A DNA stretch of 64,000 bases from CAXMST01 sp963700785. GTDB lineage: Bacteria > Actinomycetota > Thermoleophilia > Solirubrobacterales > 70-9. The stretch covers positions 1 through 64,000 of the forward strand of contig CAVOYZ010000016.1 in NCBI GenBank assembly GCA_963700785.1, read 5' to 3'. The notes beneath the pieces were generated by a model that saw only the letters and a program-made list of their open reading frames with translations, was not told where the DNA came from and searched no databases. Of this stretch, positions 27,971-38,615 are shown in pieces (the first letter of the stretch is position 1; every line of letters begins with the position of its first letter). Made by a program: the position numbers and the translations under genes.

Positions 27971-29578
27971 CTAGGCCTCCGCCTGCTCGGTCTCCGGACC
28001 GGCCGCCTCGGCGACGACGGCCTCCTCGGCCTCCGCCTCGGCGTCATCGGCGGCGGGCTCCGCTTCCTCTTCAAGATCGTCGGCGGCGCCCTCCTCCCCC
28101 TCGGACTCGGGGGCATCGCCGGCGCCATCCTCCTCGGAACCTTCCTCCTCGGCGCCTTCCTCCTCGGCGACTGCCTCCTCGGCTGCGGCCTCGCCCTCGG
28201 CGTCCGCCGCGGCGAACGCGGCCTCGGCCCGGCCGACGATCTCGGCGATCGCCTCGTCGGCGGCCTCCGGATCGGCGAGCACCGCGACCTCTTCCTCACC
28301 GAGTGAGCCGAGCACCGTCACCTGGTTGGTCTCGAAGCGGACCAGGGCCTGATGCTGCGGCAGCCCGCAGAAACGCGAACCGTCGAGCGCGGCGTTCGGG
28401 CAGCGCCTGCCGGCGGAGAGAACCGCGGCGCAGCGGCCGTCGGCAGCCTCCTCGCCCTCTTCCTGAACGTCGCTGTCGTCGCCCTTCTCGGCGAACTCGG
28501 ACTCGCCGACGATGTCGACGCGCCAGCCGGTCAGCTTCGCCGCCAGCCGCGCGTTCTGACCCTCGCGACCGATCGCCAGCGAGAGCTGATCGTCGGGGAC
28601 GATCACGGTCGCCTGGCGCTCGGCGTCATCGACCAGGACCTCGCGGACCCGGGCGGGGCTCAGCGCCTTGGCGACGAACCGGGCGGGCTCCTCGTTGTAG
28701 GGGATGATGTCGATCTTCTCGCCGCGCAGCTCGCTGACGACCATCCGCACGCGGGAGCCGCGCGGCCCGACGCAGGCGCCGACCGGGTCGACGCCGTCGG
28801 CGTGGGAGACGACGGCGATCTTCGAGCGGAAGCCCGGCTCACGGGCGACGCCGACGACCTCGACGAGCTCGTCGGCGATCTCGGGCACCTCGAGCGCGAA
28901 CAGCTTCTTGATCAGCTCGGGGCTCTTGCGGGAGACGACCACGCTCGGGCCCTTGCCCTCGGCCGAGACGTCGGTGATCACCGCCTTGATCCGGGCCCCG
29001 TGGTCATAGCGCTCGCTGTAGATCTGCTCGGAGCGGGGCAGCAGCGCCTCGACCCGATCGCGCAGCTGGACCAGCGTGTAGCGGTTGTCCGACTGCTGGA
29101 TGATCCCGGTGATCAGCTCGCCGACGCGGTCCTGGAACTCCTCGTACATCATCATCCGCTCGGCCTCGCGGATCCGCTGCAGCACGACCTGCTTCGCGGT
29201 CTGGGCCGCGATTCGGCCGAAGTCGTCCGGGGTCACGTCGCGAACCTCGATCTGATCCTCGTAGGGAGCGATCATCTCGGGGTCGAGCTCGGGCTCCTCG
29301 GGCTCCTCGAGCTCACCGGTCTCGGGGTTGACCTGCGGCTCCTGGTCCTCGACGGCCTGCGCCAGCAGCTTCTCCTCGAGCTCGGCCGGCAGGATCAGCT
29401 CGAAGACCCGGAAGTCCGCGGTCTCGCGATCGAGGTCGACCCGGGCGTACTTGGCCGCGCCCGGGGTCTTTCTGTAGGCGGAGAGCAGCGCGTCCTCGAG
29501 CGCCGTCATCAGGGTCTCGGAATCGAGGCCCTTCTCCTGCTCGAGGACCTTGATCGCGTCGACGATCTCACGACTCAC
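27971..29578 (-). CDS. nusA: transcription termination/antitermination factor NusA with a Cys/His motif and acidic tail
   Basis: 535-residue NusA. The order is an N-terminal RNA-polymerase-binding domain (1-140, with an acidic insert about 88-101), S1 (about 150-215), KH1 (with VGACVGPRGSRVRMV) and KH2 (SLAIGREGQNARLAAKLTG). After KH2 comes an unusual region: Cys383, Cys393, Cys404 and His409 in the pattern C-x9-C-x10-C-x4-H (RCAAVLSAGRRC, then GSRFCGLPQH), then a globular stretch and about 90 very acidic residues (450-535). GTG 29578 overlaps the rimP stop by 4 nt. The Cys/His pattern resembles small zinc-binding domains of the DUF5763 type; metal binding is inferred. Confidence 0.94.
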   Translation of the reverse strand: MSREIVDAIKVLEQEKGLDSETLMTALEDALLSAYRKTPGAAKYARVDLDRETADFRVFELILPAELEEKLLAQAVEDQEPQVNPETGELEEPEEPELDPEMIAPYEDQIEVRDVTPDDFGRIAAQTAKQVVLQRIREAERMMMYEEFQDRVGELITGIIQQSDNRYTLVQLRDRVEALLPRSEQIYSERYDHGARIKAVITDVSAEGKGPSVVVSRKSPELIKKLFALEVPEIADELVEVVGVAREPGFRSKIAVVSHADGVDPVGACVGPRGSRVRMVVSELRGEKIDIIPYNEEPARFVAKALSPARVREVLVDDAERQATVIVPDDQLSLAIGREGQNARLAAKLTGWRVDIVGESEFAEKGDDSDVQEEGEEAADGRCAAVLSAGRRCPNAALDGSRFCGLPQHQALVRFETNQVTVLGSLGEEEVAVLADPEAADEAIAEIVGRAEAAFAAADAEGEAAAEEAVAEEEGAEEEGSEEDGAGDAPESEGEEGAADDLEEEAEPAADDAEAEAEEAVVAEAAGPETEQAEA

Positions 29579-30009
29579 TGGCTTACCTCCGAGAACTCGG
29601 GAACGAGGTTTGATCGGTGCACGACCGCGAGCGGGATCACGTGCGAACCCCGTTCGTCGGCGACGCTCACGGCGTGCTCGTCGGCAGCTTCCAGCCGACC
29701 CGTGAAGCTCTTTCGCCCCTCGAGGGCCTCGATGGTCCGAACCCGCACCTGCGAGCCTACGAACCGCCGATAGTGGGCGGGCTTGGTCAGCGGACGGTCG
29801 AGCCCCGGCGAGGAGACCTCCAGCGCCCACTCGCCGTTCAGCGGCCGCAGCCGGTGGGTGACCCGCTCGCAGAACGCGAGATCGACGCCGTCAGGGTGAT
29901 CGACGTAGACGCGCAGCGTCTCGGGGCCCGCCTTCTCGAGCGCGATCAACTCGAGCCGGGGGTCGAGCCCGGCGATCATCTCCTCGATCTGTCTCTGTAG
30001 CGCTTCCAC
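29575..30009 (-). CDS. rimP: ribosome maturation factor RimP
   Basis: 144-residue protein for 30S maturation. The family core LRVYVDHPDGVDLAFCERVT and LEVSSPGLDRPLTK is present. The start is GTG 30009 (VEALQRQIEEMIAG), preceded by a purine-rich ribosome site GGGGGGAGA. An in-frame extension to 30144 would cross the leader terminator and is rejected. First gene of the rimP-nusA-infB operon, overlapping nusA by 4 nt. Confidence 0.93.
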   Translation of the reverse strand: MEALQRQIEEMIAGLDPRLELIALEKAGPETLRVYVDHPDGVDLAFCERVTHRLRPLNGEWALEVSSPGLDRPLTKPAHYRRFVGSQVRVRTIEALEGRKSFTGRLEAADEHAVSVADERGSHVIPLAVVHRSNLVPEFSEVSQ

Positions 30010-30044
30010 TGTCGATCTCCCCCCTGCCACCGGTCGGAGGCGAT

Positions 30045-30069
30045 AAAAAAGGCGGGCCGGCGGCCCACC
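30045..30069 (-). terminator. intrinsic terminator inside the rimP-nusA-infB leader (attenuator candidate)
   Basis: On the minus strand GGTGGGCC (30069-30062), loop GCC, then GGCCCGCC (30058-30051) form an 8-bp stem with one T.G pair, followed directly by six T (30050-30045). It lies downstream of the likely promoter (30104-30132) and 36 bases before the rimP start, so it would stop both dtd read-through and new nusA-operon transcripts unless relieved. Confidence 0.85.
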
Positions 30070-30103
30070 TCTCGCGACAGATCGGCTGCAAAGGTGAACC
30101 GTG

Positions 30104-30132
30104 AGTATAGCCGCGCGCCACCGTCGATCAAC
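30104..30132 (-). promoter_or_regulatory. promoter of the rimP-nusA-infB operon
   Basis: On the minus strand TATACT (30109-30104) is preceded, after a 16-bp spacer, by TTGATC at about 30131-30126; both match housekeeping sigma boxes. The -35 box overlaps the end of dtd. Predicted start near 30097, giving a leader of about 88 nt that contains the terminator hairpin. Confidence 0.65.
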
Positions 30133-30556
30133 GGCTGGGCTCAACCTCCAGCATCAGGGTCAGTGGGCCGTCGTTGACCAGCTCGACCTCCATCCGCGCC
30201 CCGAACACGCCGCGCTGCGCTCCGAGCAGCTCGCAGACCCTCTCGTACAGCTGCTCGGCCCGCTCCGGCGGCGCCGCGGCGACGAAGCTCGGCCGGTTGC
30301 CCCTGCCGGTGTCGGCGTAGAGCGTGAACTGGCTCACGCAGAGCACCTCGCGGTCGCCGAGCGGCTCGTTGATCCGGCCCTCCGCGTCATCGAAGATCCG
30401 CAGCTTGGTCAGCTTCGCCGCGATCCGCTCGGCCTCGGCCTCGCCGTCGCCGGCCCCGACCCCGAGCAGCACGAGCATGCCCGGGCCGATCGTCGCCTGC
30501 CGGCGATCGCCGAGCCGGACCGATGCGGAGCTGACCCGCTGAACCAACGCCCTCAT
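30128..30556 (-). CDS. dtd: D-aminoacyl-tRNA deacylase
   Basis: 142-residue chirality proofreading enzyme that frees tRNAs charged with D-amino acids or mischarged glycine. The catalytic SQFTL motif (residues 75-79) and the Gly-cisPro region NDGPLT (128-133) are both present, and the start MRALVQRVSSASV is standard. ATG 30556 is chosen; the longer reading to 30793 covers the end of the TPR gene in another frame. It is 16 bases after the TPR gene and probably the last gene of the gmk-rpoZ-coaBC-TPR-dtd series. Confidence 0.94.
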   Translation of the reverse strand: MRALVQRVSSASVRLGDRRQATIGPGMLVLLGVGAGDGEAEAERIAAKLTKLRIFDDAEGRINEPLGDREVLCVSQFTLYADTGRGNRPSFVAAAPPERAEQLYERVCELLGAQRGVFGARMEVELVNDGPLTLMLEVEPSR

Positions 30557-30572
30557 CGGCTGCCGGCCCGCT

Positions 30573-30971
30573 CTAGGAGCCCGCCAGGCGCTCCCGGTAG
30601 GCGCGGTAGTCGCGGCGCTCCGGGCGCAGGTTCGCGGCGATCGCCAGGTGGCGGCGGGCACGCTCGGAGCGACCGCTGAGCGCCAGGGCCCGGCCGAGGC
30701 AGAAGTGGGCGAAGTCGTTGACCGGATAGCGCTCGACGACCGCCTCGAACTCGCCGGCGGCCTCGCGATAGCGGCGGGCGCGGAAGTAGGCACGGCCGAG
30801 CGCCTCGCGAACCGACGACTTCTCCGGCTCGCGGGCGGCCGCTTTGGCGAGCGGCACCGTGGCGGCGTCGTAGTCGCCTCGCTCGAGCAGGCTCATGCCC
30901 CGGCGGTAGAGGTCGTAGGTCACCTCTCCCTCGGCGGGATCGGGCTGGGGATCTGTCGGCGGCTCACTCAC
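30573..30971 (-). CDS. small tetratricopeptide-repeat protein
   Basis: 132 residues with about three TPR motifs: LYRRGMSLLERGDYDAATVP, then VREALGRAYFRARRYREAAG, then FAHFCLGRALALSGRSERAR. TPRs mediate protein-protein contacts; no enzymatic domain is visible and there is no signal peptide or membrane segment. It lies between coaBC and dtd with short gaps on both sides. The partner is unknown. Confidence 0.8.
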   Translation of the reverse strand: MSEPPTDPQPDPAEGEVTYDLYRRGMSLLERGDYDAATVPLAKAAAREPEKSSVREALGRAYFRARRYREAAGEFEAVVERYPVNDFAHFCLGRALALSGRSERARRHLAIAANLRPERRDYRAYRERLAGS

Positions 30972-31006
30972 CCATCAAGCGTAGCCGGGCGATCAAGGCC
31001 GGTCGA

Positions 31007-32266
31007 TCAGCCGGAGGAGGTCGGCCTCGACGCCGATTCGCGCAGCTCACCGAGGTGATCGAGGATCCGCTCGGCGACCTGGTCCTTGTCGGCGCGCGGC
31101 ACGGAGTGGACGCCGTCGGCCTCGACCACCGCCACCTCGTTCTCGATGCTGTCGAAGCCGATCGTCGGATCGGAGACGTCGTTGACGACGATCGCGTCGA
31201 GGCCCTTCCGCTCGAGCTTGTCGCGCGCACGGTCGATCGGGTCTCCGCCGTGCTCGGCCGCGAAGCCGACCAGCGTCTGGCCCTCACGGCGACGGGCCGC
31301 GAGACCGGCGAGCACGTCCTCGGTCGGCTCGAGCTCGAGGCTGAGCCGATCTCCGCTCTCGCGAACCAGCTTCGCCCGCTCCGGGGCGCGCGGCCGGAAG
31401 TCTGCGACCGCCGCGGCCATCAGCAGCAGATGGCACCCCTCGAACGCGCTGCCGGTCGCCTCGGCGAGCTCAGCGGCGCTGCTGACGTCTACCCGCGCGA
31501 CCCCCGGCGGCGTCGGGAGCGTCACGTTCGCGGCGATCAGCGTCACCGATGCGCCGCGACGCGCGGCGGCGGCGGCCAGCGCGACGCCCATCCGACCGCT
31601 CGAGCGGTTGCCGATGAAGCGCACCGGGTCGATCGGCTCGCGGGTGCCGCCCGCCGTGACCAGCACCTCGAGTCCGTCCCAGGGGCCGGCGGCCGCCGGT
31701 AGAGCCGCCTCGACCTCGGCGAGCAGGCGACTCGGGGCGGGCAACCGGCCGGTCCCGTACTCGCCGCGCGAGGCCAGCGGCCCGGTATCGGGCTCGATCA
31801 CGGTCACCCCGCGCTCGCGGAGGGTCTGCAGATTCGCCCGGGTCGCCTCCGCCTCGTACATGCGGTCGTTCATCGCCGGCGCCACCAGGCGTGGCCCGCT
31901 ACAGGCGAGAAACGAGGTGGTCAGCATCGAGTCGCAGATCCCGGCCGCGAGCTTGGCGATCGTGTTCGCCGACGCCGGGGCGACCAGCATCGCGTCCGCG
32001 CCCTCGACCAGCGCCAGGTGGGAGATCGGATCGTGGGGCGCCGGCGGGTCGCCGGGGTAGGTGCCGCGCGCCGGGTCGCGGTCGTCCTCGCCGATCAGGA
32101 CCGGCGCGCCGACGATCCCCTCGAAGGTCGCGGGCCCGACGAAGCGGGTCGCGACCGGGGTCATCAGCACGCGGACGCCGTGCCCGCTGCGCGTCGCGAG
32201 CCGGGCGAACTCGATCGCCTTGTAGGCGGCGATGCCGCCGCTCACTCCCAACAGTATCCGCGCCAT
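31007..32266 (-). CDS. coaBC: bifunctional phosphopantothenoylcysteine decarboxylase / phosphopantothenate-cysteine ligase
   Basis: 419-residue coenzyme A biosynthesis enzyme. The CoaC flavodoxin-like half starts ILLGVSGGIAAYKAIE and has the substrate-clamp motif APAMNDRMYE. The CoaB half starts near 200 with VTAGGTREPIDPVRFIGNRS and contains SSGRMGVALA. ATG 32266 has a GAGG ribosome site 5 nt upstream, so, unlike rpoZ, it is translated with a leader. It follows rpoZ by 42 bases, the normal actinobacterial order gmk-rpoZ-coaBC. Confidence 0.95.
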   Translation of the reverse strand: MARILLGVSGGIAAYKAIEFARLATRSGHGVRVLMTPVATRFVGPATFEGIVGAPVLIGEDDRDPARGTYPGDPPAPHDPISHLALVEGADAMLVAPASANTIAKLAAGICDSMLTTSFLACSGPRLVAPAMNDRMYEAEATRANLQTLRERGVTVIEPDTGPLASRGEYGTGRLPAPSRLLAEVEAALPAAAGPWDGLEVLVTAGGTREPIDPVRFIGNRSSGRMGVALAAAAARRGASVTLIAANVTLPTPPGVARVDVSSAAELAEATGSAFEGCHLLLMAAAVADFRPRAPERAKLVRESGDRLSLELEPTEDVLAGLAARRREGQTLVGFAAEHGGDPIDRARDKLERKGLDAIVVNDVSDPTIGFDSIENEVAVVEADGVHSVPRADKDQVAERILDHLGELRESASRPTSSG

Positions 32267-32308
32267 CCAACCTCACCCCCGGGTTCTCGGGGCCGGGCTC
32301 GGTACCGG

Positions 32309-32539
32309 CTAGTGCCGGTACTCGTAGTCGATCTTGCCCTCGGAGAGCTCCTCGAGGGAGATCGTCAGGTAGTTGCCCGTATCGGTCTCGACCATCGGCG
32401 GCGTGTGCTCCTCGTAGGTGCCCTCGCCGAGCGCGCGGTAGTAGCTGTTGAGCTGGCGGGCCCGCTTTGCCGCGACGATCACTGCCGCGTAGTGCGAGTC
32501 GGTCCGCGCCATCAGTTTGTCCACTCGGGGCTTGACCAT
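32309..32539 (-). CDS. rpoZ: DNA-directed RNA polymerase omega subunit
   Basis: 76-residue omega subunit that stabilises the beta' subunit. The core VDKLMARTDSHYAAVIVAAK, then RARQLNSYYRALGEG, is typical, and the tail EELSEGKIDYEYRH is standard. A TAAGCT box (32549-32554) lies 9 nt before the ATG, suggesting its own leaderless start in addition to read-through from gmk 35 bases upstream. Confidence 0.95.
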   Translation of the reverse strand: MVKPRVDKLMARTDSHYAAVIVAAKRARQLNSYYRALGEGTYEEHTPPMVETDTGNYLTISLEELSEGKIDYEYRH

Positions 32540-32574
32540 GGGCGCGGTAGCTTAGGGCAACGGGCGCTGGGCGG

Positions 32575-33132
32575 CTAGGGGTCGAGCGCCGAGCGCACGA
32601 TTCCGGCCAGTTCGTTCGCGGCCCGCTCGACGTCGTCGTTGACGACGCGGTGGCTGAACTCGTCCTTGGCCCGCAGCTCCTTGCCGGCCTCCTCGAGCCG
32701 ACGCTCGATCGTCTCGGGCCCGTCGGTCCCCCGACCGACCAGCCGCCGGCGAAGGTCGTCCGGCGTCGGCGGCTCGACGAAGATCCGCTCCGCGGTTGGC
32801 ATCGTCTCGCGCACCTGCCGGGCGCCCTGGACCTCGATCTCCAGCACCACCGGTGCTCCGCGCTCGGTTCGCTGCCGGACCTCCGAGCGCAGCGTCCCGT
32901 AGCGGTTGCCGCTGTACTCGGCCCACTCGAGGAAGTCCCCGGCGGCCACCCGCCGGTCGAACTCCTCGCGATCGAGGAAGTGGTAGTCGACGCCGTCGCG
33001 CTCCCCGCGCCGGGGCTCGCGGGTGGTGGCCGAGATCGACAACTCCAGCTCGGGCACCCGATCGCAGAGCTCGCGAATCAGAGTTCCCTTGCCGACCCCG
33101 GAGGGCCCGGTGATCACGAAGACCATCGACAC
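32575..33132 (-). CDS. gmk: guanylate kinase
   Basis: 185-residue kinase converting GMP to GDP. The P-loop GPSGVGKGTL (about residues 9-18), the GMP-binding region TTREPRRGERDGVDYHF and EWAEYSGNRYGT are all intact. Start ATG 33132 (or Met3 at 33126). It follows mihF by 61 bases as in most actinobacteria, where mihF-gmk-rpoZ form one transcript. Confidence 0.95.
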   Translation of the reverse strand: MSMVFVITGPSGVGKGTLIRELCDRVPELELSISATTREPRRGERDGVDYHFLDREEFDRRVAAGDFLEWAEYSGNRYGTLRSEVRQRTERGAPVVLEIEVQGARQVRETMPTAERIFVEPPTPDDLRRRLVGRGTDGPETIERRLEEAGKELRAKDEFSHRVVNDDVERAANELAGIVRSALDP

Positions 33133-33193
33133 GGCCGGGATTCTGGCGTCAGGTCGGATAGCGACCGGCCCACTCGGCCCGGCCGCGGCGGCT

Positions 33194-33472
33194 TTAGCGG
33201 CGGCGGAGCAGGGCGACCAGCTCGGCGCGCTGACGCTCCGAGAGCCCGCCGATCGTCTTCGACGGTGAGATCCGGCACTGGTTGAGAATCCGGTTCACCT
33301 TGACTCGGCCGTACTTCGGCACCGCGAGAATGATGTCGAAGACCTTGGCCGAGTCGAGCCACTCCGGCGGGTCGAGCAGCAGCGCGTCGATCTTCACCTT
33401 GCCCGCCTTCAGGTCCCGCTTCAGCTGGGCGCGCTTGGTGCGGATCTGATTCGCCATCTCCAGAGCCCTCAT
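33194..33472 (-). CDS. mihF: integration host factor, actinobacterial type
   Basis: 92-residue DNA-binding protein of the actinobacterial IHF family, unrelated in fold to HU/IHF. The conserved helix-two-turn-helix reads AVPKYGRVKVNRILNQCRIS, followed by KTIGGLSERQRAELVALL. It bends DNA and organises the nucleoid and is essential in mycobacteria. Start ATG 33472 has an AGGA ribosome site about 9 nt upstream; 33457 is an alternative. It precedes gmk, the diagnostic actinobacterial context. pyrF, which often sits just upstream, is absent. Confidence 0.93.
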   Translation of the reverse strand: MRALEMANQIRTKRAQLKRDLKAGKVKIDALLLDPPEWLDSAKVFDIILAVPKYGRVKVNRILNQCRISPSKTIGGLSERQRAELVALLRRR

Positions 33473-33693
33473 TCTCTGGTCCTGGCTGCGGGCTGGGATG
33501 CGGACTGTGGACGAGGACGGCGGCGCCATTAGCGCGGCGATGATACATCCGCAGAGCCTGCGTGTTGCGACCTTTGCGGCCGTTTTGCGGAATTCGCCTC
33601 GACCTTAGGTGGAGGTCTAGTGCGCGATCCGAACAAAGCCACCCCGACATCGCGGTATTTGCGATCGCCGGCCGAACCCGGCTCAACTCGGCG
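33473..33693. other. 221-bp intergenic region upstream of mihF
   Basis: No gene seen. On the minus strand TATCAT (33545-33540) is a possible -10 box for mihF with a leader of about 60 nt; no convincing -35 is visible. The region is less G+C-rich near 33540-33650 than its surroundings, as expected for a promoter. Confidence 0.35.
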
Positions 33694-34569
33694 TCAAACG
33701 CCGCCGGCGCGCTCGAGCTCGACCCTGATCCGCTCGGCGGCGAGTGGATCGCGGAAGCTCGCGGTGCCGACCGCCACCAGCGACGCGCCCGCCGCCAGCA
33801 GATCGCGAGCATCGGACCCGGACTCGACCCCGCCCATCCCGATCACCGGGATCGCGACCGCGGCGGCCACATCGGCGACCTGTCGCAGGGCGACGGTCCT
33901 CACCGCGGGCCCCGAGAGGCCGCCTCCGCCCGCACCGAGCCAGCGCTCGCCGCTGGCGGGGTCGAGCGCCGCCGCCTTGATCGTGTTGATCAGCGAGACG
34001 GCGTCCGCCCCGCCCTGCTCGGCGGCGCGCGCGACCAGCGCCGGGTCGGCGACGTTCGGGGTCAGCTTCACGACCAGCGGCTTCGCGGTCAGCGGCCGGA
34101 TCGCCTCGAGCAGGGCGAGCGTCTCGGCCGGCTCCTCGCCGACGATCAGCCCCGAGTGCACGTTCGGGCAGGAGATGTTCAGCTCCAGCGCCGCGACCTC
34201 GTCGCTGCCGGCGAGACCGCCGATCAGCGTCGCGAACTGCTCTGCGCTGGTCCCCATCACCGAGACGATCAGCGGCACCCCCAGCGCCCCGAGCTGCGGC
34301 AGGTCGTGCTCGAGAAAGCCGCTCAGGCCGCGGTTCGGCAACCCGATCGAGTTGATCATCCCCGCCCCCTCCTCCCAGAGCCGCGGCGGCGGGTTGCCGA
34401 CCCGGGGCTCGGGGGTGATCGTCTTCGAGACGAAGGCGCTGAACGGGAACCGCTCGATCAGCTCCTCGCCGAAGGCCCGGCGGGCGGCGATCGCGTCGAA
34501 GGTGCCCGAGGCGTTGATGATCGGGTGCGCGAGGCGAATCCCGCAGAACTCGACCGCAGACGCGCTCAT
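33694..34569 (-). CDS. pyrD: dihydroorotate dehydrogenase catalytic subunit (class 1B)
   Basis: 291-residue FMN enzyme oxidising dihydroorotate to orotate. The active-site loop ELNISCPNVHSG with its cysteine, SKTITPEPRVGNPPPRLWE and the flavin-binding VIGMGGVESGSDARDLLAAG mark class 1B, which works with the PyrK electron-transfer subunit encoded 19 bases upstream. ATG 34569 is chosen; an in-frame extension to 34830 lies over pyrK and is rejected. Last recognised gene of the pyr operon here. Confidence 0.94.
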   Translation of the reverse strand: MSASAVEFCGIRLAHPIINASGTFDAIAARRAFGEELIERFPFSAFVSKTITPEPRVGNPPPRLWEEGAGMINSIGLPNRGLSGFLEHDLPQLGALGVPLIVSVMGTSAEQFATLIGGLAGSDEVAALELNISCPNVHSGLIVGEEPAETLALLEAIRPLTAKPLVVKLTPNVADPALVARAAEQGGADAVSLINTIKAAALDPASGERWLGAGGGGLSGPAVRTVALRQVADVAAAVAIPVIGMGGVESGSDARDLLAAGASLVAVGTASFRDPLAAERIRVELERAGGV

Positions 34570-34588
34570 CCCGGCGACCGCCCGCGGC

Positions 34589-35460
34589 TCATCGGTGACC
34601 CGCGCCCGCCACCAGGGCGGTCTCGAGGCGGTCTCCGCGGACCACCGGGCCGTCGACGCAGAGCCGCATGTAGCCCCCTGAGGCGAGCGGCATCGCGCAG
34701 CCGAAGCAGGCGCCAAAGCCGCAGGCCATCGGCGACTCCATCGCCAGCTCGCAGGCGACACCGCGCCCGGCGCAGAGCTCGCGCACGGCCTCGAGCATGG
34801 CCGGTGGGCCGCAGGAGTAGACGACGGCATCCGCGGCCTGGTCTCCCTCGAGGATCTGCGCCAGCAGCTCGGTCACGTAGCCCCTGTGGCCGACGTGGCC
34901 GTCCTCGGACGCGAGCCCGACCTCCGAGCAGCGGAACAGCTCGATACCTCCGCTGTGGGTCTGGTCGCGAAACCCGAGCAGGGTGCGCAGCGCGACGCCG
35001 GCCGCCGCGAGCTGCTCGCGCAGCACCGCCAGCGGCGCGATCCCGATCCCGCCGCCGACCAGGATCGCGCCCGCAGCGTCGGGATTGAGCTCGCGCGGGG
35101 TCGAGAACGGGCGGCCCAGCGGCCCGGTCAGCAGCAGGCGCTCGCCCGGCTCGAGCCGGGCGAGCCGCCCGGTCCCGGGGCCGACGTCCTCGAGCAGGAA
35201 ATCGAGCCGAACGCCGTCGCCGTCGGCCTCGCGCTCGGCCGCCGCGACCGAGAACGCGCGGGGCAGGTAGGGCCGTCCGGCGCCCTCCCCCCAGCCCCGC
35301 TCGGTGGCGAGCATGTAGAACTGCCCGGCCTCGGGATCGGGGCCGACGGGATCGAGGCCGGAGACGATCCGATAGCCGCCCGAGACCCGATTGCCGACCA
35401 CCTCGGCCGACCGGCGCCCGAACGGCGCCCGGGTGCGGTCGCCGGGCTTCGATCGCGGGC

Positions 35461-35464
<4 letters not shown>
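34589..35464 (-). CDS. pyrK: dihydroorotate dehydrogenase electron-transfer subunit
   Basis: 291-residue FAD and [2Fe-2S] protein passing electrons from PyrD to NAD. The FAD-binding region PYLPRAFSVAA, the NAD-binding ILVGGGIGIAPLAVLREQL and the iron-sulfur cysteines in CGFGACFGCAMP and YMRLCVDGPVV are present. Start TTG 35464 overlaps the carB stop by 4 nt (TTGA). The open frame runs on to 36394, but that part is antisense-like sequence over carB. The N-terminal ~20 residues are basic and poorly conserved in appearance. Confidence 0.9.
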
Positions 35465-38613
<3,149 letters not shown>

Positions 38614-38615
38614 GG

